A stretch of 64,000 nt of DNA from Flavobacteriaceae bacterium (GCA_009827225.1 WUAI01000003.1:62001-126000); one strand, 5' to 3'; shown: positions 1 to 8,139, counted from the first letter of the stretch. Program-made: numbers and translations. The notes: generated by a model not told the origin, from the sequence alone.

Positions 1-535
1 ACATATACACATCCGAATCGTCCATGCTCATCCCCTCAGGCAAATGCACCCGAAAAGTCATATTCTTAAAAGGCGCATACCAATCTGTGGGTTTCAGGTT
101 CCAGTAAAAACGAGTGGTGTTCTTTTCAAACAAGAAGGCATTCTTCACCCGATATCGTATTTCATAACTCACCGGCCCTTCCACCCAGATATCGGCATCC
201 CCAATCTTGATCTGCATGAAATTGTTGAACCGTTGTTCAAATTTTGAGGAAACTGTATAGTTGTGTCCAACGACCTCAACATCGCTTATTTCGATCTTTC
301 GCTTTTCCTTCGTTCCGGTCTCTGTGAGTAGATCATATTTGGTCTGTATGTCGCGATATATTCCGTGTTTTTGCTGGGTGAAGAACACATCATATTTCTC
401 CACCACATCAAAGTATCCGTCCTCGTGGATATACACATCCACTTCGTAGGCGTCCACATTAAAGCCCTGTGATAAGGCCGGAGCGCCCCATAGGCACAGC
501 CCGAAGGTTATGACTAGTATCTTGATGAATTTCAT
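1..535 (-). CDS. DUF2207-domain membrane protein, N-terminal part (runs off window)
   Basis: Leftward open frame that starts at ATG 535-533 and is still open at position 1, so only about 178 N-terminal residues are present. The product begins with a clear signal peptide (MKFIKILVITFGLCLWGAPALSQ in two pieces: a charged start, then a hydrophobic core ending in ALSQ). The mature part starts with the pattern typical of DUF2207 proteins: YEVDVYIHEDGYFDVVEKY, then a Q-K-H-G-I-Y-R-D-I stretch. Family members usually have a periplasmic beta-rich N-domain followed by membrane helices and a C-terminal tail, which would lie outside the window. It sits 4 bp downstream of lemA on the same strand, a frequent pairing, so the two are probably co-transcribed. 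The molecular role of DUF2207 proteins is unknown; envelope function is inferred. Confidence 0.8.
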   Translation of the reverse strand, partial: MKFIKILVITFGLCLWGAPALSQGFNVDAYEVDVYIHEDGYFDVVEKYDVFFTQQKHGIYRDIQTKYDLLTETGTKEKRKIEISDVEVVGHNYTVSSKFEQRFNNFMQIKIGDADIWVEGPVSYEIRYRVKNAFLFEKNTTRFYWNLKPTDWYAPFKNMTFRVHLPEGMSMDDSDVYM

Positions 536-539
536 AGTC

Positions 540-1106
540 CTAGGATGAAAAATCTACTTTGACGTTTTCTTTTTCGGCTTCGGCAGTCTCGAAGTAATCA
601 TAATGCTTATATCCGAATATCCCGGCAAATAGCACACCTGGGAAGCTTTCGCCATAAGTATTGTTCTCCCGAACGGTTCCATTGTAGTACCGCCGACTCC
701 GTTCCAGGTTTTCCTCAATTTCGTTAAGCTTTTCCTGAAGCTGAATAAAGTTGGTGTTGGCCTTTAAGTCGGGGTAGGCCTCGCTCAATGCAAAAATACT
801 GCGAAGGGTCTGCTGCAAGGCGTTTTCCGCTTTTATCTGTTCGTTGATATCCCCGGTGGGTACCGCAATGGCAGAATTACGAGCCTGAATGGCCCGCTCC
901 AAAGTTTCCTTTTCGTGGGCGGCATATCCCTTTACGGTTTCAACTAAATTGGGAATAAGATCGTAGCGCCTTTTAAGAGCCACGTCGATATTGCTCCAGC
1001 CGTCTTTTACCAAATTGCGATTCCTCACAAATTTGTTGTAGACTGTAATGGAAAGTAAGACGAGAAGGCCGAGAACAACGAGTAATCCGATGAGAGTGAG
1101 ATTCAT
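540..1106 (-). CDS. lemA: LemA family protein
   Basis: Encodes 188 residues, the usual LemA length. One N-terminal membrane helix (about residues 4-24) is followed by a helical-bundle domain with the family hallmarks: WSNIDVALKRRYDLIPNLVE at about 37-56, then KGYAAHEKETLE, and later YPDLKANTNFIQLQEKL and ERSRRYYNGTVRENN near residues 110-150. LemA proteins are anchored with the N-terminus outside the cytoplasm; their role is unknown, though they often accompany DUF2207, TPM-domain or HtpX-like genes. Here the DUF2207 gene follows after 4 bp, so an operon is likely. The ATG at 1106-1104 is the only reasonable start because it opens the membrane helix. Confidence 0.93.
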   Translation of the reverse strand: MNLTLIGLLVVLGLLVLLSITVYNKFVRNRNLVKDGWSNIDVALKRRYDLIPNLVETVKGYAAHEKETLERAIQARNSAIAVPTGDINEQIKAENALQQTLRSIFALSEAYPDLKANTNFIQLQEKLNEIEENLERSRRYYNGTVRENNTYGESFPGVLFAGIFGYKHYDYFETAEAEKENVKVDFSS

Positions 1107-1160
1107 GTTTTTATTTATTGGTTAGCTTGACAGTGAGAATGTTACAGTGATTCCTCTAAG

Positions 1161-1197
1161 TTACCAACTTTTTTGGTAATCAAACCGAACTAGTTCG
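1161..1197. promoter_or_regulatory. Two inverted repeats upstream of the SDR/AraC pair
   Basis: The 181-bp gap between divergent lemA and the SDR gene holds two palindromes: TTACCAA, five bases, TTGGTAA at 1161-1179, and the perfect 12-mer CGAACTAGTTCG at 1186-1197. They lie about 90-125 bp before the SDR start, where operators would be expected. A near-match to the -7 box (CACCTTTG, 1257-1264) lies 23 bp before the ATG. Regulatory function is inferred from position and symmetry. Confidence 0.4.
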
Positions 1198-1287
1198 ATC
1201 ATAGATTCCGACAACACAATCTGAGATTCGGCAAAAAATACCTTCTCATTCCTCCGCACCTTTGTGATGTAATTAAAAACACACACG

Positions 1288-2043
1288 ATGAATACAAAAA
1301 CAGCAATTATCACAGGAGGAAGCCGGGGATTGGGCCGCGATATGGCAATCAACCTCGCCCAAAATGGAATCGATGTGATCTTTTCCTATCATTCCAATTC
1401 TCAAAAGGCCAATGAGGTCATTTCTGAAATTGAAAATATCGGACAAAAAGCCGCCGCATTTCAATTCGATGCCAACAACCCGAACAGCGGAAAAGACTTT
1501 ATTTACAAAGCTACCCAGTATCTTTCCGAAGAAAAAGGAAGTCCGAACTTCGATTTTCTTATCAACAATGCGGGAACCGGAACCTTTAATAAGGTGGCCG
1601 ATACTTCGGAAACTCAATTCGATGAGATGATGAACATTCACCTGAAAAGTGTTTATTTCCTTACCCAGGCAGCACTGCCATACCTAAATAATGGCGGGCG
1701 CATCATCAATATTTCCAGCGGACTTGCACGTTTCAGTTTGCCAGGAATGTCGGCCTACGCCATCATGAAAGGCGCCATCGAAGTGTTTACACGTTACCTG
1801 GCCAAAGAACTGGGCGATCGCAAGATCACCGCCAATACCGTGGCACCGGGAGCCATTGCAACCGAGTTTGCGGGAGGTAGCAACAAAGACCCCGAAAAAG
1901 TCGCGATTATCTCAAGCATTACTGCTTTGGGGAGAGTAGGAGAAGCCGAAGATATCGGAGGAGCCGTTGCATTCCTGTGTTCCGAAAAGGCAGGATGGAT
2001 CAACGGGCAGCGCATTGAGATCTCCGGTGGGATGTTAGTATAA
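1288..2043 (+). CDS. SDR family NAD(P)-dependent oxidoreductase
   Basis: Classical short-chain dehydrogenase of 251 residues. Visible motifs are the Rossmann nucleotide-binding loop TGGSRGLG (residues 9-16), NNAG (93-96), a serine in NISSG (about 144) and the catalytic YxxxK at Tyr157/Lys161 (SAYAIMKGA). The C-terminus (AVAFLCSEKAGWINGQ, then a G-G-M ending) is typical of the FabG-like 3-oxoacyl-reductase/sugar-dehydrogenase branch. The substrate cannot be told from sequence. An AraC-type regulator follows 23 bp downstream on the same strand, which suggests an inducible enzyme co-transcribed with its own regulator. Confidence 0.93.
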   Translation: MNTKTAIITGGSRGLGRDMAINLAQNGIDVIFSYHSNSQKANEVISEIENIGQKAAAFQFDANNPNSGKDFIYKATQYLSEEKGSPNFDFLINNAGTGTFNKVADTSETQFDEMMNIHLKSVYFLTQAALPYLNNGGRIINISSGLARFSLPGMSAYAIMKGAIEVFTRYLAKELGDRKITANTVAPGAIATEFAGGSNKDPEKVAIISSITALGRVGEAEDIGGAVAFLCSEKAGWINGQRIEISGGMLV

Positions 2044-2066
2044 ATCTTTTCTCTAAATTTATTCTT

Positions 2067-2984
2067 ATGAATGAGCTGAAGCACTTCCAACGAGTGGGAG
2101 ACTACCATAAAATGGCAAACATCCCTGCACCCGAACACCCGTTGATCAGTCTGGTTGACTATAGCAGTGTGCAATATCCCGAAGACATCGAATCCATCCG
2201 CTGGAAGCAGGATTACTATACCATCGGACTCAAACGCAATATTCCCTACAAATTGTTTTATGGGCAACAGCAGTATGATTTTGACGAAGGGGTGATGACG
2301 TTCATCGCCCCGGGGCAGGTGATGAGCCTGGGAACCAATCCCAATCTCAACAGTAAGGAGCCATCGGGTTGGTTGCTGTTGATACATCCGGATTTCCTTT
2401 GGAATTCGGGGCTGGCGAAGCAGATCAAGCAATACGAGTTTTTCGGTTATACGGTGAACGAGGCCTTGTTCCTTTCAGAAAAAGAAGAAAATATGATGCT
2501 GGATTTGATGGAGAACATCCGGCGCGAGTACCAGTCCAATATCGATAAGTTCAGCCAAAAGATCGTGGTCTCTCAATTAGAATTATTGCTGAATTATGCC
2601 GAACGTTTCTACGAACGGCAGTTCATCACCCGCAATATCACCAATCACGAAGTCCTGGGTAAACTGGAGACCCTCCTCACCGAATATTTCAAGGAAGAAA
2701 GCCTGATCGATAAAGGGCTGCCATCGGTGCAATTTGTAGCAGAAAATCTCAACCTTTCTGCTAACTACCTGAGCAGTATGCTGAAATCCCTCACCGGGCA
2801 GAGTACCCAGCAGCACATTCAGAATAAAGTGATCGAAAAGGCGAAAGAACAGTTGTCGGCAACCACAAATTCAGTAAGTGAGATCGCTTATAATTTAGGG
2901 TTTGAACATCCGGCCTCTTTCACCAAACTTTTCAAAAGTAAAACGGAAATGTCACCCATGGAGTTTCGGAAGACGTACAATTAA
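2067..2984 (+). CDS. AraC family transcriptional regulator
   Basis: Encodes 305 residues. The N-terminal part (about 1-190) resembles an AraC-type effector-binding cupin region. The last 100 residues form the double helix-turn-helix DNA-binding domain: LPSVQFVAENLNLSANYLSS (first HTH), then IQNKVIEKAKEQL and the second HTH, ending in the family signature SEIAYNLGFEHPASFTKLFK and SPMEFRK. It lies directly after the SDR gene and probably controls it. Its stop overlaps by 4 bp the stop of the convergent gene on the other strand, so no terminator fits between them. Confidence 0.93.
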   Translation: MNELKHFQRVGDYHKMANIPAPEHPLISLVDYSSVQYPEDIESIRWKQDYYTIGLKRNIPYKLFYGQQQYDFDEGVMTFIAPGQVMSLGTNPNLNSKEPSGWLLLIHPDFLWNSGLAKQIKQYEFFGYTVNEALFLSEKEENMMLDLMENIRREYQSNIDKFSQKIVVSQLELLLNYAERFYERQFITRNITNHEVLGKLETLLTEYFKEESLIDKGLPSVQFVAENLNLSANYLSSMLKSLTGQSTQQHIQNKVIEKAKEQLSATTNSVSEIAYNLGFEHPASFTKLFKSKTEMSPMEFRKTYN

Positions 2985-3868
2985 TTATTCAGGACCAGTT
3001 TGTAACCCACCCCACGCACGTTGACGATCTTTACGCCCGAATCGAATTCGAGTTTCTTCCGGAGTTTGGAGATAAACACGTCTAGCGTACGGCCCACGTA
3101 ATCGCCTTCATCACCCCAAACGCGGTTAAGGATGGTCTCGCGTTCCACAGTACTGTTGTTCGATTCATACAGAAGTAATAACAGATCGGCTTCCTTGGAG
3201 GTGAGCTCGATACGTCGCTCCTCAATGATGAGTTCGGTGTTGAGCTTGTCGAATTTGTAAGCCCCCAAATTGATGATGTTGGGATTCTCTTTGGTGGGTT
3301 TACGGTTTTTAAACACGATAAACAGTGCCGATCCCATGGCCAATATAAATCCGATGACCATCACATAGAGATACCATTTGGAAGAAGGCTCATCTTGCTG
3401 AGTGGTTTGTTTTTCTTCGGAAATTTCCGCACCCGAGTCCATCATGGTAAAATAAATGGTGTAGCAGGCCTTGGGCTGTACCCGCGACTGACACGGAACA
3501 ATATCCTTTTGCGTCAACTCATTGACTTCGAAACTATACACCACCAGATCCGAATCGCATTCCTGCACCTCCAGGATATATCGGCTAGCGATATAGGTGG
3601 CTTTTACGATGCTATCGGTTATGGCAACCAGGTCTTCCGGTACAAATTCGAAATCGGAGGCAAAGGAGATCTCATAGCGATTGTCCTTCTTTACAATGGG
3701 AAGTACCCTCGAAGTGGAATCTTTGGACTGCAACAACACCTGGTGACCTATCATTCGCAAAGAAACTTCCAGGTGATCGTCCTCCAAAGGCTCCTGCGCA
3801 GACAGGGGAAAGCCCAGCAAAAAGCATAAAATATACAGGGTGATCCAGCGATTTTTTGGAAGGTACAT
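2981..3868 (-). CDS. ToxR-like membrane-bound winged-helix regulator
   Basis: Encodes 295 residues with an unusual order for an OmpR/PhoB-type regulator. It has a signal peptide (1-25, ending PLSAQ), a periplasmic domain (about 26-163) with three cysteines (103, 126, 135), one membrane helix (about 165-187) and a cytoplasmic C-terminal winged-helix domain (about 200-295; SKEADLLLLLYES, then LNRVWGDEGDYVGRTLD, ending VNVRGVGYKLV). There is no receiver domain, so it would act as a one-component sensor that reads the periplasm and binds DNA directly, like ToxR or CadC but with the reversed topology allowed by its N-terminal signal. It is divergent from the TonB-like gene at 4001, and the gap contains phased direct repeats suited to this DNA-binding family. 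A -7-like box TAGTTTTG (minus strand, 3880-3873) ends only 4 bp before the ATG. Confidence 0.85.
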   Translation of the reverse strand: MYLPKNRWITLYILCFLLGFPLSAQEPLEDDHLEVSLRMIGHQVLLQSKDSTSRVLPIVKKDNRYEISFASDFEFVPEDLVAITDSIVKATYIASRYILEVQECDSDLVVYSFEVNELTQKDIVPCQSRVQPKACYTIYFTMMDSGAEISEEKQTTQQDEPSSKWYLYVMVIGFILAMGSALFIVFKNRKPTKENPNIINLGAYKFDKLNTELIIEERRIELTSKEADLLLLLYESNNSTVERETILNRVWGDEGDYVGRTLDVFISKLRKKLEFDSGVKIVNVRGVGYKLVLNN

Positions 3869-3906
3869 GCTACAAAACTATTTGAATCTTAGAACATTTA
3901 TAATGA

Positions 3907-3933
3907 TTTACACAAAATTTACATTAATTTACA
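3907..3933. promoter_or_regulatory. Three phased TTTACA direct repeats, candidate operator
   Basis: TTTACA occurs at 3907-3912, 3918-3923 and 3928-3933, with periods of 11 and 10 bp, about one helical turn. The second and third copies extend to ATTTACATT. OmpR/PhoB-type winged-helix proteins bind such tandem direct repeats. The site lies about 45-70 bp upstream of the predicted start of transcription of the gene at 4001 and just upstream of the divergent regulator's own promoter, so it could serve both. Confidence 0.6.
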
Positions 3934-3964
3934 TTCGGTAACGGAATAATGGATTGATCTGCAA

Positions 3965-3972
3965 TACATTTG
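3965..3972 (+). promoter_or_regulatory. -7 promoter element for the TonB-like gene
   Basis: TACATTTG matches the Bacteroidota -7 consensus TAnnTTTG. No TTG is found about 20 bp upstream (the bases there are CGG), as expected for a promoter that needs an activator. The ATG at 4001 lies 28 bp downstream. Confidence 0.55.
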
Positions 3973-4000
3973 GTCATCATCAATCCATAACGCAAATATC

Positions 4001-4861
4001 ATGAAGAAGAACATTTTTATTACCATTTTAGCCCTGGCGGCATTGTCATTCGCCATTTACAGCTTTACCTATAAGGCCGACGACGATACCGTCGATGTTG
4101 CTATTTCCGAAGTGACAAACACTCCCGAAGTCGAAACTCCGGAACCTGAAGTTAAGGACGAAGGACCCATGACCGAAGAGAATTTCAAAGAAGCTGCAAC
4201 CGACTATAATATCAAATCGGGACCCACCACTTTCTTCGATGTGGGAACACGCTTTAACAGCATCAAGAAATCCAAACTGGACAAGGTGACAGCCTTTAGT
4301 GATTTTATCTGGGACAAACACGCCGAACGGATCATTGAGTACAAAACGCTAAAAGTAATCGTACTGGAAGACAGCGAACCCAGCGATGTACAGGCAGTGG
4401 GTACTTCCGGAACGTTTACCGAAGAGCAACTCCAACTTTTACGCACCTCCGATTATGCGACCAATTTATTGATCTGGGCCGATTATGTAGAGCGCGATCC
4501 CTATTACGGAACCGCCAACGACAGTCACTGGACCCCTTACCTAACGGTTGTACCCGAAAAGCAGGCACAATATTCGGAAGGAAAAGATGCTTTTATTTCC
4601 TATTTCGTGGAAGGCTCTCGTGAGATCGCCCGAAATGTGGATAAAACCAAAGTAAAACCCGCCAAATTATGTTTTACCGTTTCTGAAGACGGCACCATCA
4701 AAGACATTGAAATGATGAACGGTTCCGGTTATACGAATTTTGATATCAAGGTGATGGAACTCATGGAGAACATGACGGGTTCCTGGATTCCTGCAGAAAA
4801 TACCGAAGGAGAAAAAGTAGCCCAACGTCTGGTGCTTTCCTTCGGAAATATGGGATGCTAA
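4001..4861 (+). CDS. Envelope protein with TonB-C-terminal-like domain
   Basis: Encodes 286 residues. The N-terminus is a short cytoplasmic start with a membrane anchor or signal (about 5-23), then an acidic linker rich in Glu, Pro and Thr (about 27-60), a middle region without recognised domain, and a C-terminal part (about 215-286) reading KLCFTVSEDGTIKDIEM, then FDIKVMELMENM and GSWIPA, and RLVLSFG. This is the pattern of TonB C-terminal domains seen in many Bacteroidota energy-transducer-like proteins. It lacks the long Pro-rich spacer of a true TonB, so a role as a general periplasmic sensor or scaffold is equally possible. Divergent to the membrane-bound winged-helix regulator, which probably controls it. 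It ends with a Gly-Cys terminus. Confidence 0.7.
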   Translation: MKKNIFITILALAALSFAIYSFTYKADDDTVDVAISEVTNTPEVETPEPEVKDEGPMTEENFKEAATDYNIKSGPTTFFDVGTRFNSIKKSKLDKVTAFSDFIWDKHAERIIEYKTLKVIVLEDSEPSDVQAVGTSGTFTEEQLQLLRTSDYATNLLIWADYVERDPYYGTANDSHWTPYLTVVPEKQAQYSEGKDAFISYFVEGSREIARNVDKTKVKPAKLCFTVSEDGTIKDIEMMNGSGYTNFDIKVMELMENMTGSWIPAENTEGEKVAQRLVLSFGNMGC

Positions 4862-4881
4862 CCATCAACACATCTCAACCT

Positions 4882-4919
4882 AAAAAGGTTCCTTTACTTG
4901 CGTAGAGGAACCTTTTTTT
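4882..4919. terminator. Bidirectional intrinsic terminator
   Basis: Stem GGTTCCT/AGGAACC extended by TAC/GTA inside, with A-run before and T-run after, between convergent genes ending at 4861 and 4924. It can serve both strands. Confidence 0.85.
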
Positions 4920-4923
4920 ATAG

Positions 4924-5691
4924 TTATTTGTTCGCCTTCATTTTCTTGATCTCCCTGTTGGCGATCCACTTGGCGATTCGGTTTTTTACAAAGGGTATTT
5001 TGATATCGTAATAGAAGTCTTTCTTGTCTTTATAGAACCGGTAATCGGCCCACCCTTTTGCTTTGTTCATTTCTGAAATTCCCTTAAAAATATTGAAGTA
5101 CACCAGTTGTCCCAGGGAAGGCTTGTGTTCCTCGTGGGTTTGTATGGCCCGGAGCAACTTTCCATATTCCTTGAGTGCTATTACCCGATTGTGAGCCGTT
5201 TCCTTTTCTGTTTTGGAGGCAATCTTCAATTCTAGGGAGGACACAAATTCGAATCCGCATTGGGTGAAGTGTTCTCTTAAGAATTTGGTGGTGTGATCGG
5301 CTCCAAATCCGGCGCAGGTTGAGAGCGCCATGGCATACTTACCAAAATAGGGGGGTCTGTGTGCCAAATAACTGGTGCGCTCAATGAATTTCTTCATTAA
5401 CGCGCTAATCGCACGGGCATAGGTAGGCGATGCAAAGATGGTAGCATCGGCTTCATTCATAGCTTCCAGGATGATATCCCGATCGTCCTTCAGCGGACAA
5501 TTCTCTTCTCCCTTGTCGATGCATGAATAACAGGCCAGGCAGTCGGTAAGGTTGAGTTCCGAAAGCATGATTATATTGAAATCAATTTCCGTGTTACTTT
5601 CCTTCAGCATTTTGAGAATGCCATAGGTATTTCCGCGCTGCGGACTCCCACAGATGGCTGCTATTTTGATTTTCTTTTCCGTTTTCATCAA
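4924..5691 (-). CDS. NADPH-dependent FMN reductase family protein
   Basis: Encodes 255 residues of the flavodoxin-like NAD(P)H-dependent oxidoreductase/iron-sulfur flavoprotein group. The N-terminus is a beta strand followed by the FMN phosphate loop CGSPQRGNTYGIL. Residues about 48-68 hold a cysteine motif (CLACYSCIDKGEENCPLKDD) typical of this group. ASPTYARAISALMKKFIER (about 85-105) is the second flavin-contact loop. A C-terminal basic extension of about 60 residues (WADYRFYKDKKDFYYD onwards, Lys-rich end) goes beyond the core fold. It is the last gene of a leftward flavoprotein cluster, 6 bp after the flavodoxin gene, so the two may share flavin or electron transfer. The substrate is not identifiable. 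Confidence 0.83.
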   Translation of the reverse strand: MMKTEKKIKIAAICGSPQRGNTYGILKMLKESNTEIDFNIIMLSELNLTDCLACYSCIDKGEENCPLKDDRDIILEAMNEADATIFASPTYARAISALMKKFIERTSYLAHRPPYFGKYAMALSTCAGFGADHTTKFLREHFTQCGFEFVSSLELKIASKTEKETAHNRVIALKEYGKLLRAIQTHEEHKPSLGQLVYFNIFKGISEMNKAKGWADYRFYKDKKDFYYDIKIPFVKNRIAKWIANREIKKMKANK

Positions 5692-5697
5692 ATAAAA

Positions 5698-6216
5698 TTA
5701 GGTTACTGCCATCGGGCGATGTTGAAACTGTTGTATGTATTCAATGATGGGCTGGATACTGTCCTTATCCATATGGTCGAAACCATAGCGTTCTTCTTTA
5801 CTGGCCTGCGGATCCGGATTGAATACGGAAGCTATATAAAGCATCATCTTCACCCACCGGCTCACTTTGGTGTGGTCCAGCTTACCTGCCAGGGCCACAT
5901 GTTCTATCTGAGAGCCCAGTTTGGCTGGCAATGAATTGGCCACCCATCGCTCCAACTTCTCACTGGGCCCTGCACCCGAAACCGAAAACAAGAGTTTTGC
6001 CTTGCCTTCGAGCTGCGGTAAATTGGCCAGAATCCAATGCCGGATGGTCAACTTAAAATAGATAATGGAACTGCCCAGGATTATGTAATCGTACTCGGCT
6101 GGGTCGGCTTTGGGATCTTTGATGTCGATCGCCGGGAGTCCGGTAGCTTCTCCAATCCAATGGGCATACTGTTCTGTGCTTCCATACTTTCCAGAGAAAA
6201 AAATGGCACCTTTCAT
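5698..6216 (-). CDS. Flavodoxin-domain protein
   Basis: Encodes 172 residues. The start MKGAIFFSGKYGSTEQYAHW is the flavodoxin FMN-phosphate loop (SGKYGSTEQ). DYIILGSSIIYFKLTIRHWI and LFSVSGAGPSE correspond to the second and third FMN loops. The pattern resembles HemG-like menaquinone-dependent protoporphyrinogen oxidase flavodoxins (about 170-180 residues). HemG itself cannot be claimed, because heme genes are not adjacent and the family is broad. It lies 24 bp after the FAD oxidoreductase gene and 6 bp before the FMN reductase gene, so a three-gene redox operon is likely. Confidence 0.8.
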   Translation of the reverse strand: MKGAIFFSGKYGSTEQYAHWIGEATGLPAIDIKDPKADPAEYDYIILGSSIIYFKLTIRHWILANLPQLEGKAKLLFSVSGAGPSEKLERWVANSLPAKLGSQIEHVALAGKLDHTKVSRWVKMMLYIASVFNPDPQASKEERYGFDHMDKDSIQPIIEYIQQFQHRPMAVT

Positions 6217-6240
6217 ACTGTTGAGTTTTTAAATTTCAGG

Positions 6241-8076
6241 TTAACCCATAGGACCATAGACTATGGCCTTGTCACCCACATCGATTTGCTCACAACTCTT
6301 GGTAAAGCTGCTTTCGTCCATTTCGATCTGGAATCGTAAATTCTCATCTTCACCATTCGAACCCACCGGCAGCCAACGATACGGCAGGTCCAGTTCGGTT
6401 TCCTTGGGATCCAATAGGTTGAGAATGGCATACTGTCCTTTTTCGGCATTGAAACCTTCAGGTTTGGTAAAGCTGAGTTCCAGGGTATGGTCGTCGATCT
6501 TCTTCTGCTCCACCATTTCAACGACCCGTTCGTCCTCGTATTTTTCGGGACCACAGTCGGTCCATATCTTGTCCTTATTCATCTGTAAGGCTGCTAAGAA
6601 TCCGCCCGTGACGCTACCCTCAAATCCGCCGCCCGGAAACGCCCAGGCAGAGGCGAAGTACAGGTTAGGCAACAGGAAGTTGTTTCGGAAACGCTTTCCA
6701 GCCGTTTGATCTAAGGTTTGAGCATAGCCATATACCGATCCGGTAGGATTGGAAGTATAGCGCTGGATGGTCTTCGGCGTACCTACTTCGTAATAATCGA
6801 CACTATCCTTAAATCCGGGATATTGTTTGTCGAGCCGGTCCAACAGGATCTGAGCGACTTCTTCTTTGCGTGCGTCATATTCCTCCTTGCTCAATCCTTC
6901 CCATTGATCCACACTGTCCACGGCACAGATGGAACCAACCGATTTGCCTTCCGGAGCGAGTCCGGCATCTACTTTTCCGTAGTCCACAAAGATGAAACTG
7001 CGTTTGGACCAATCGCCATAGTTGTTGGGTTGGACGTCCTTCAGAGTGTTTACACCTTCACCGCGTAGGTAATTAGAGTAATATTTAACTCCAAATTTTT
7101 CAACGTTGGTGTTGAAACCCAAATAGATCGACAACAACGAGCAGGAATTGGTATGATTCCCTATTTTTTGCTGAAGGGCACTGCGATGCGGTTCATCCAG
7201 CATAGCCGGAACCAGCGGAATGGCGCAATTCGCCACTACGTTATCACATAATACAGTCACCGGCTCGGCCTCCTTGTTGAATTGATCCTTGAAGGTAACC
7301 CCTTTGGCCACCCCTTCGTAGGTAACGATCTCTATGGCTTTTTTACCCAATAAGACCGTGCCTCCGTTTTCTTCGATGTAATTTGCCAGCGCATCGCTCA
7401 TGGCCTGCGAGCCGCCTTTGATAAACCGACCGCCCGCTCCCACAAAACCTGAGAATGGCAGGCAGAAATAGAACATAGATAATTTATACGGGTCATCGCT
7501 CCAGTATGCCAGGTGTGCCACGAGGTCCAGTTTCGCATTTTCGTTGGTGATGTACTTGTCCAGCCAGGATCCTATCGTATGTCTTGTGGCTTCCACAAGG
7601 CTTGGATAAAGTAAGGGCATCAACGGATATATCAATTTTCGCTGCCATGGTTTACGCGGTTGATTCATTGCTTCTTTCCGCACATTCTGCAACAATTTTA
7701 TGAATCGGGTCAATCCCTTTTTGTCCTCCGGATATTTCTCGATAAGTGCTTTTGCGGCAGCTTCAAAACCATGTGGGAAGACGAACGGATCTTTGTCCGT
7801 TACCACGGCATAGAACTCGGGCACCTTCTGAAACTCGATTTGATCTTCCAGTTCCAGCATTTTAAATAAATTCATCAGGGTGCCACCTTCATTGAGGCCG
7901 CTCATTTCGTGGAGGCCCACCTCCATGATGAAGTCCTTTCGCTTAAAAGTGGTGGCACAACCGCCGGGTTTGTGGTGTTGTTCAAGTAATAATACTTTTT
8001 TTCCAAATTTAGATAGGGTAGCGCCAGCAGAAAGCCCCGCCAACCCACCTCCGATAATGATGGTGTTGTATCTCAT
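6241..8076 (-). CDS. Retinol-saturase/phytoene-desaturase-like FAD oxidoreductase with C-terminal FNR-type barrel
   Basis: Encodes 611 residues. Residues 1-500 are a CrtI/RetSat/CRTISO-type flavoprotein: dinucleotide loop IIIGGGLAGLSAGATL near the start, then LLLEQHHKPGGCATTF and MEVGLHEMSG. The C-terminal signature is LPNLYFASAWAFPGGGFEGS (about 490), the FAD-binding end of the family. Residues about 515-611 are extra and read like the FAD-binding beta-barrel of ferredoxin-NADP reductases (LELSFTKPEGF, EKGQYAILNLL, PYRWLPVGS, DVGDKAIVYGPMG). They stop where the NAD(P)-binding half would begin. The enzyme may saturate or isomerise a polyene or other lipid and receive electrons through the barrel or from the flavodoxin and FMN reductase encoded next. 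Substrate unknown. Confidence 0.8.
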   Translation of the reverse strand: MRYNTIIIGGGLAGLSAGATLSKFGKKVLLLEQHHKPGGCATTFKRKDFIMEVGLHEMSGLNEGGTLMNLFKMLELEDQIEFQKVPEFYAVVTDKDPFVFPHGFEAAAKALIEKYPEDKKGLTRFIKLLQNVRKEAMNQPRKPWQRKLIYPLMPLLYPSLVEATRHTIGSWLDKYITNENAKLDLVAHLAYWSDDPYKLSMFYFCLPFSGFVGAGGRFIKGGSQAMSDALANYIEENGGTVLLGKKAIEIVTYEGVAKGVTFKDQFNKEAEPVTVLCDNVVANCAIPLVPAMLDEPHRSALQQKIGNHTNSCSLLSIYLGFNTNVEKFGVKYYSNYLRGEGVNTLKDVQPNNYGDWSKRSFIFVDYGKVDAGLAPEGKSVGSICAVDSVDQWEGLSKEEYDARKEEVAQILLDRLDKQYPGFKDSVDYYEVGTPKTIQRYTSNPTGSVYGYAQTLDQTAGKRFRNNFLLPNLYFASAWAFPGGGFEGSVTGGFLAALQMNKDKIWTDCGPEKYEDERVVEMVEQKKIDDHTLELSFTKPEGFNAEKGQYAILNLLDPKETELDLPYRWLPVGSNGEDENLRFQIEMDESSFTKSCEQIDVGDKAIVYGPMG

Positions 8077-8139
8077 GACGTGATTTTTTAAGCGGCGAGC
8101 TTTAAATCGATGGTATTCTGGCGAGAATTCTATGGAATG

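Noticed and set aside
1794..2432. Leftward 212-codon frame opposite the SDR and AraC genes
   Set aside because: It spans two well-supported genes and their gap and has no recognisable domain.
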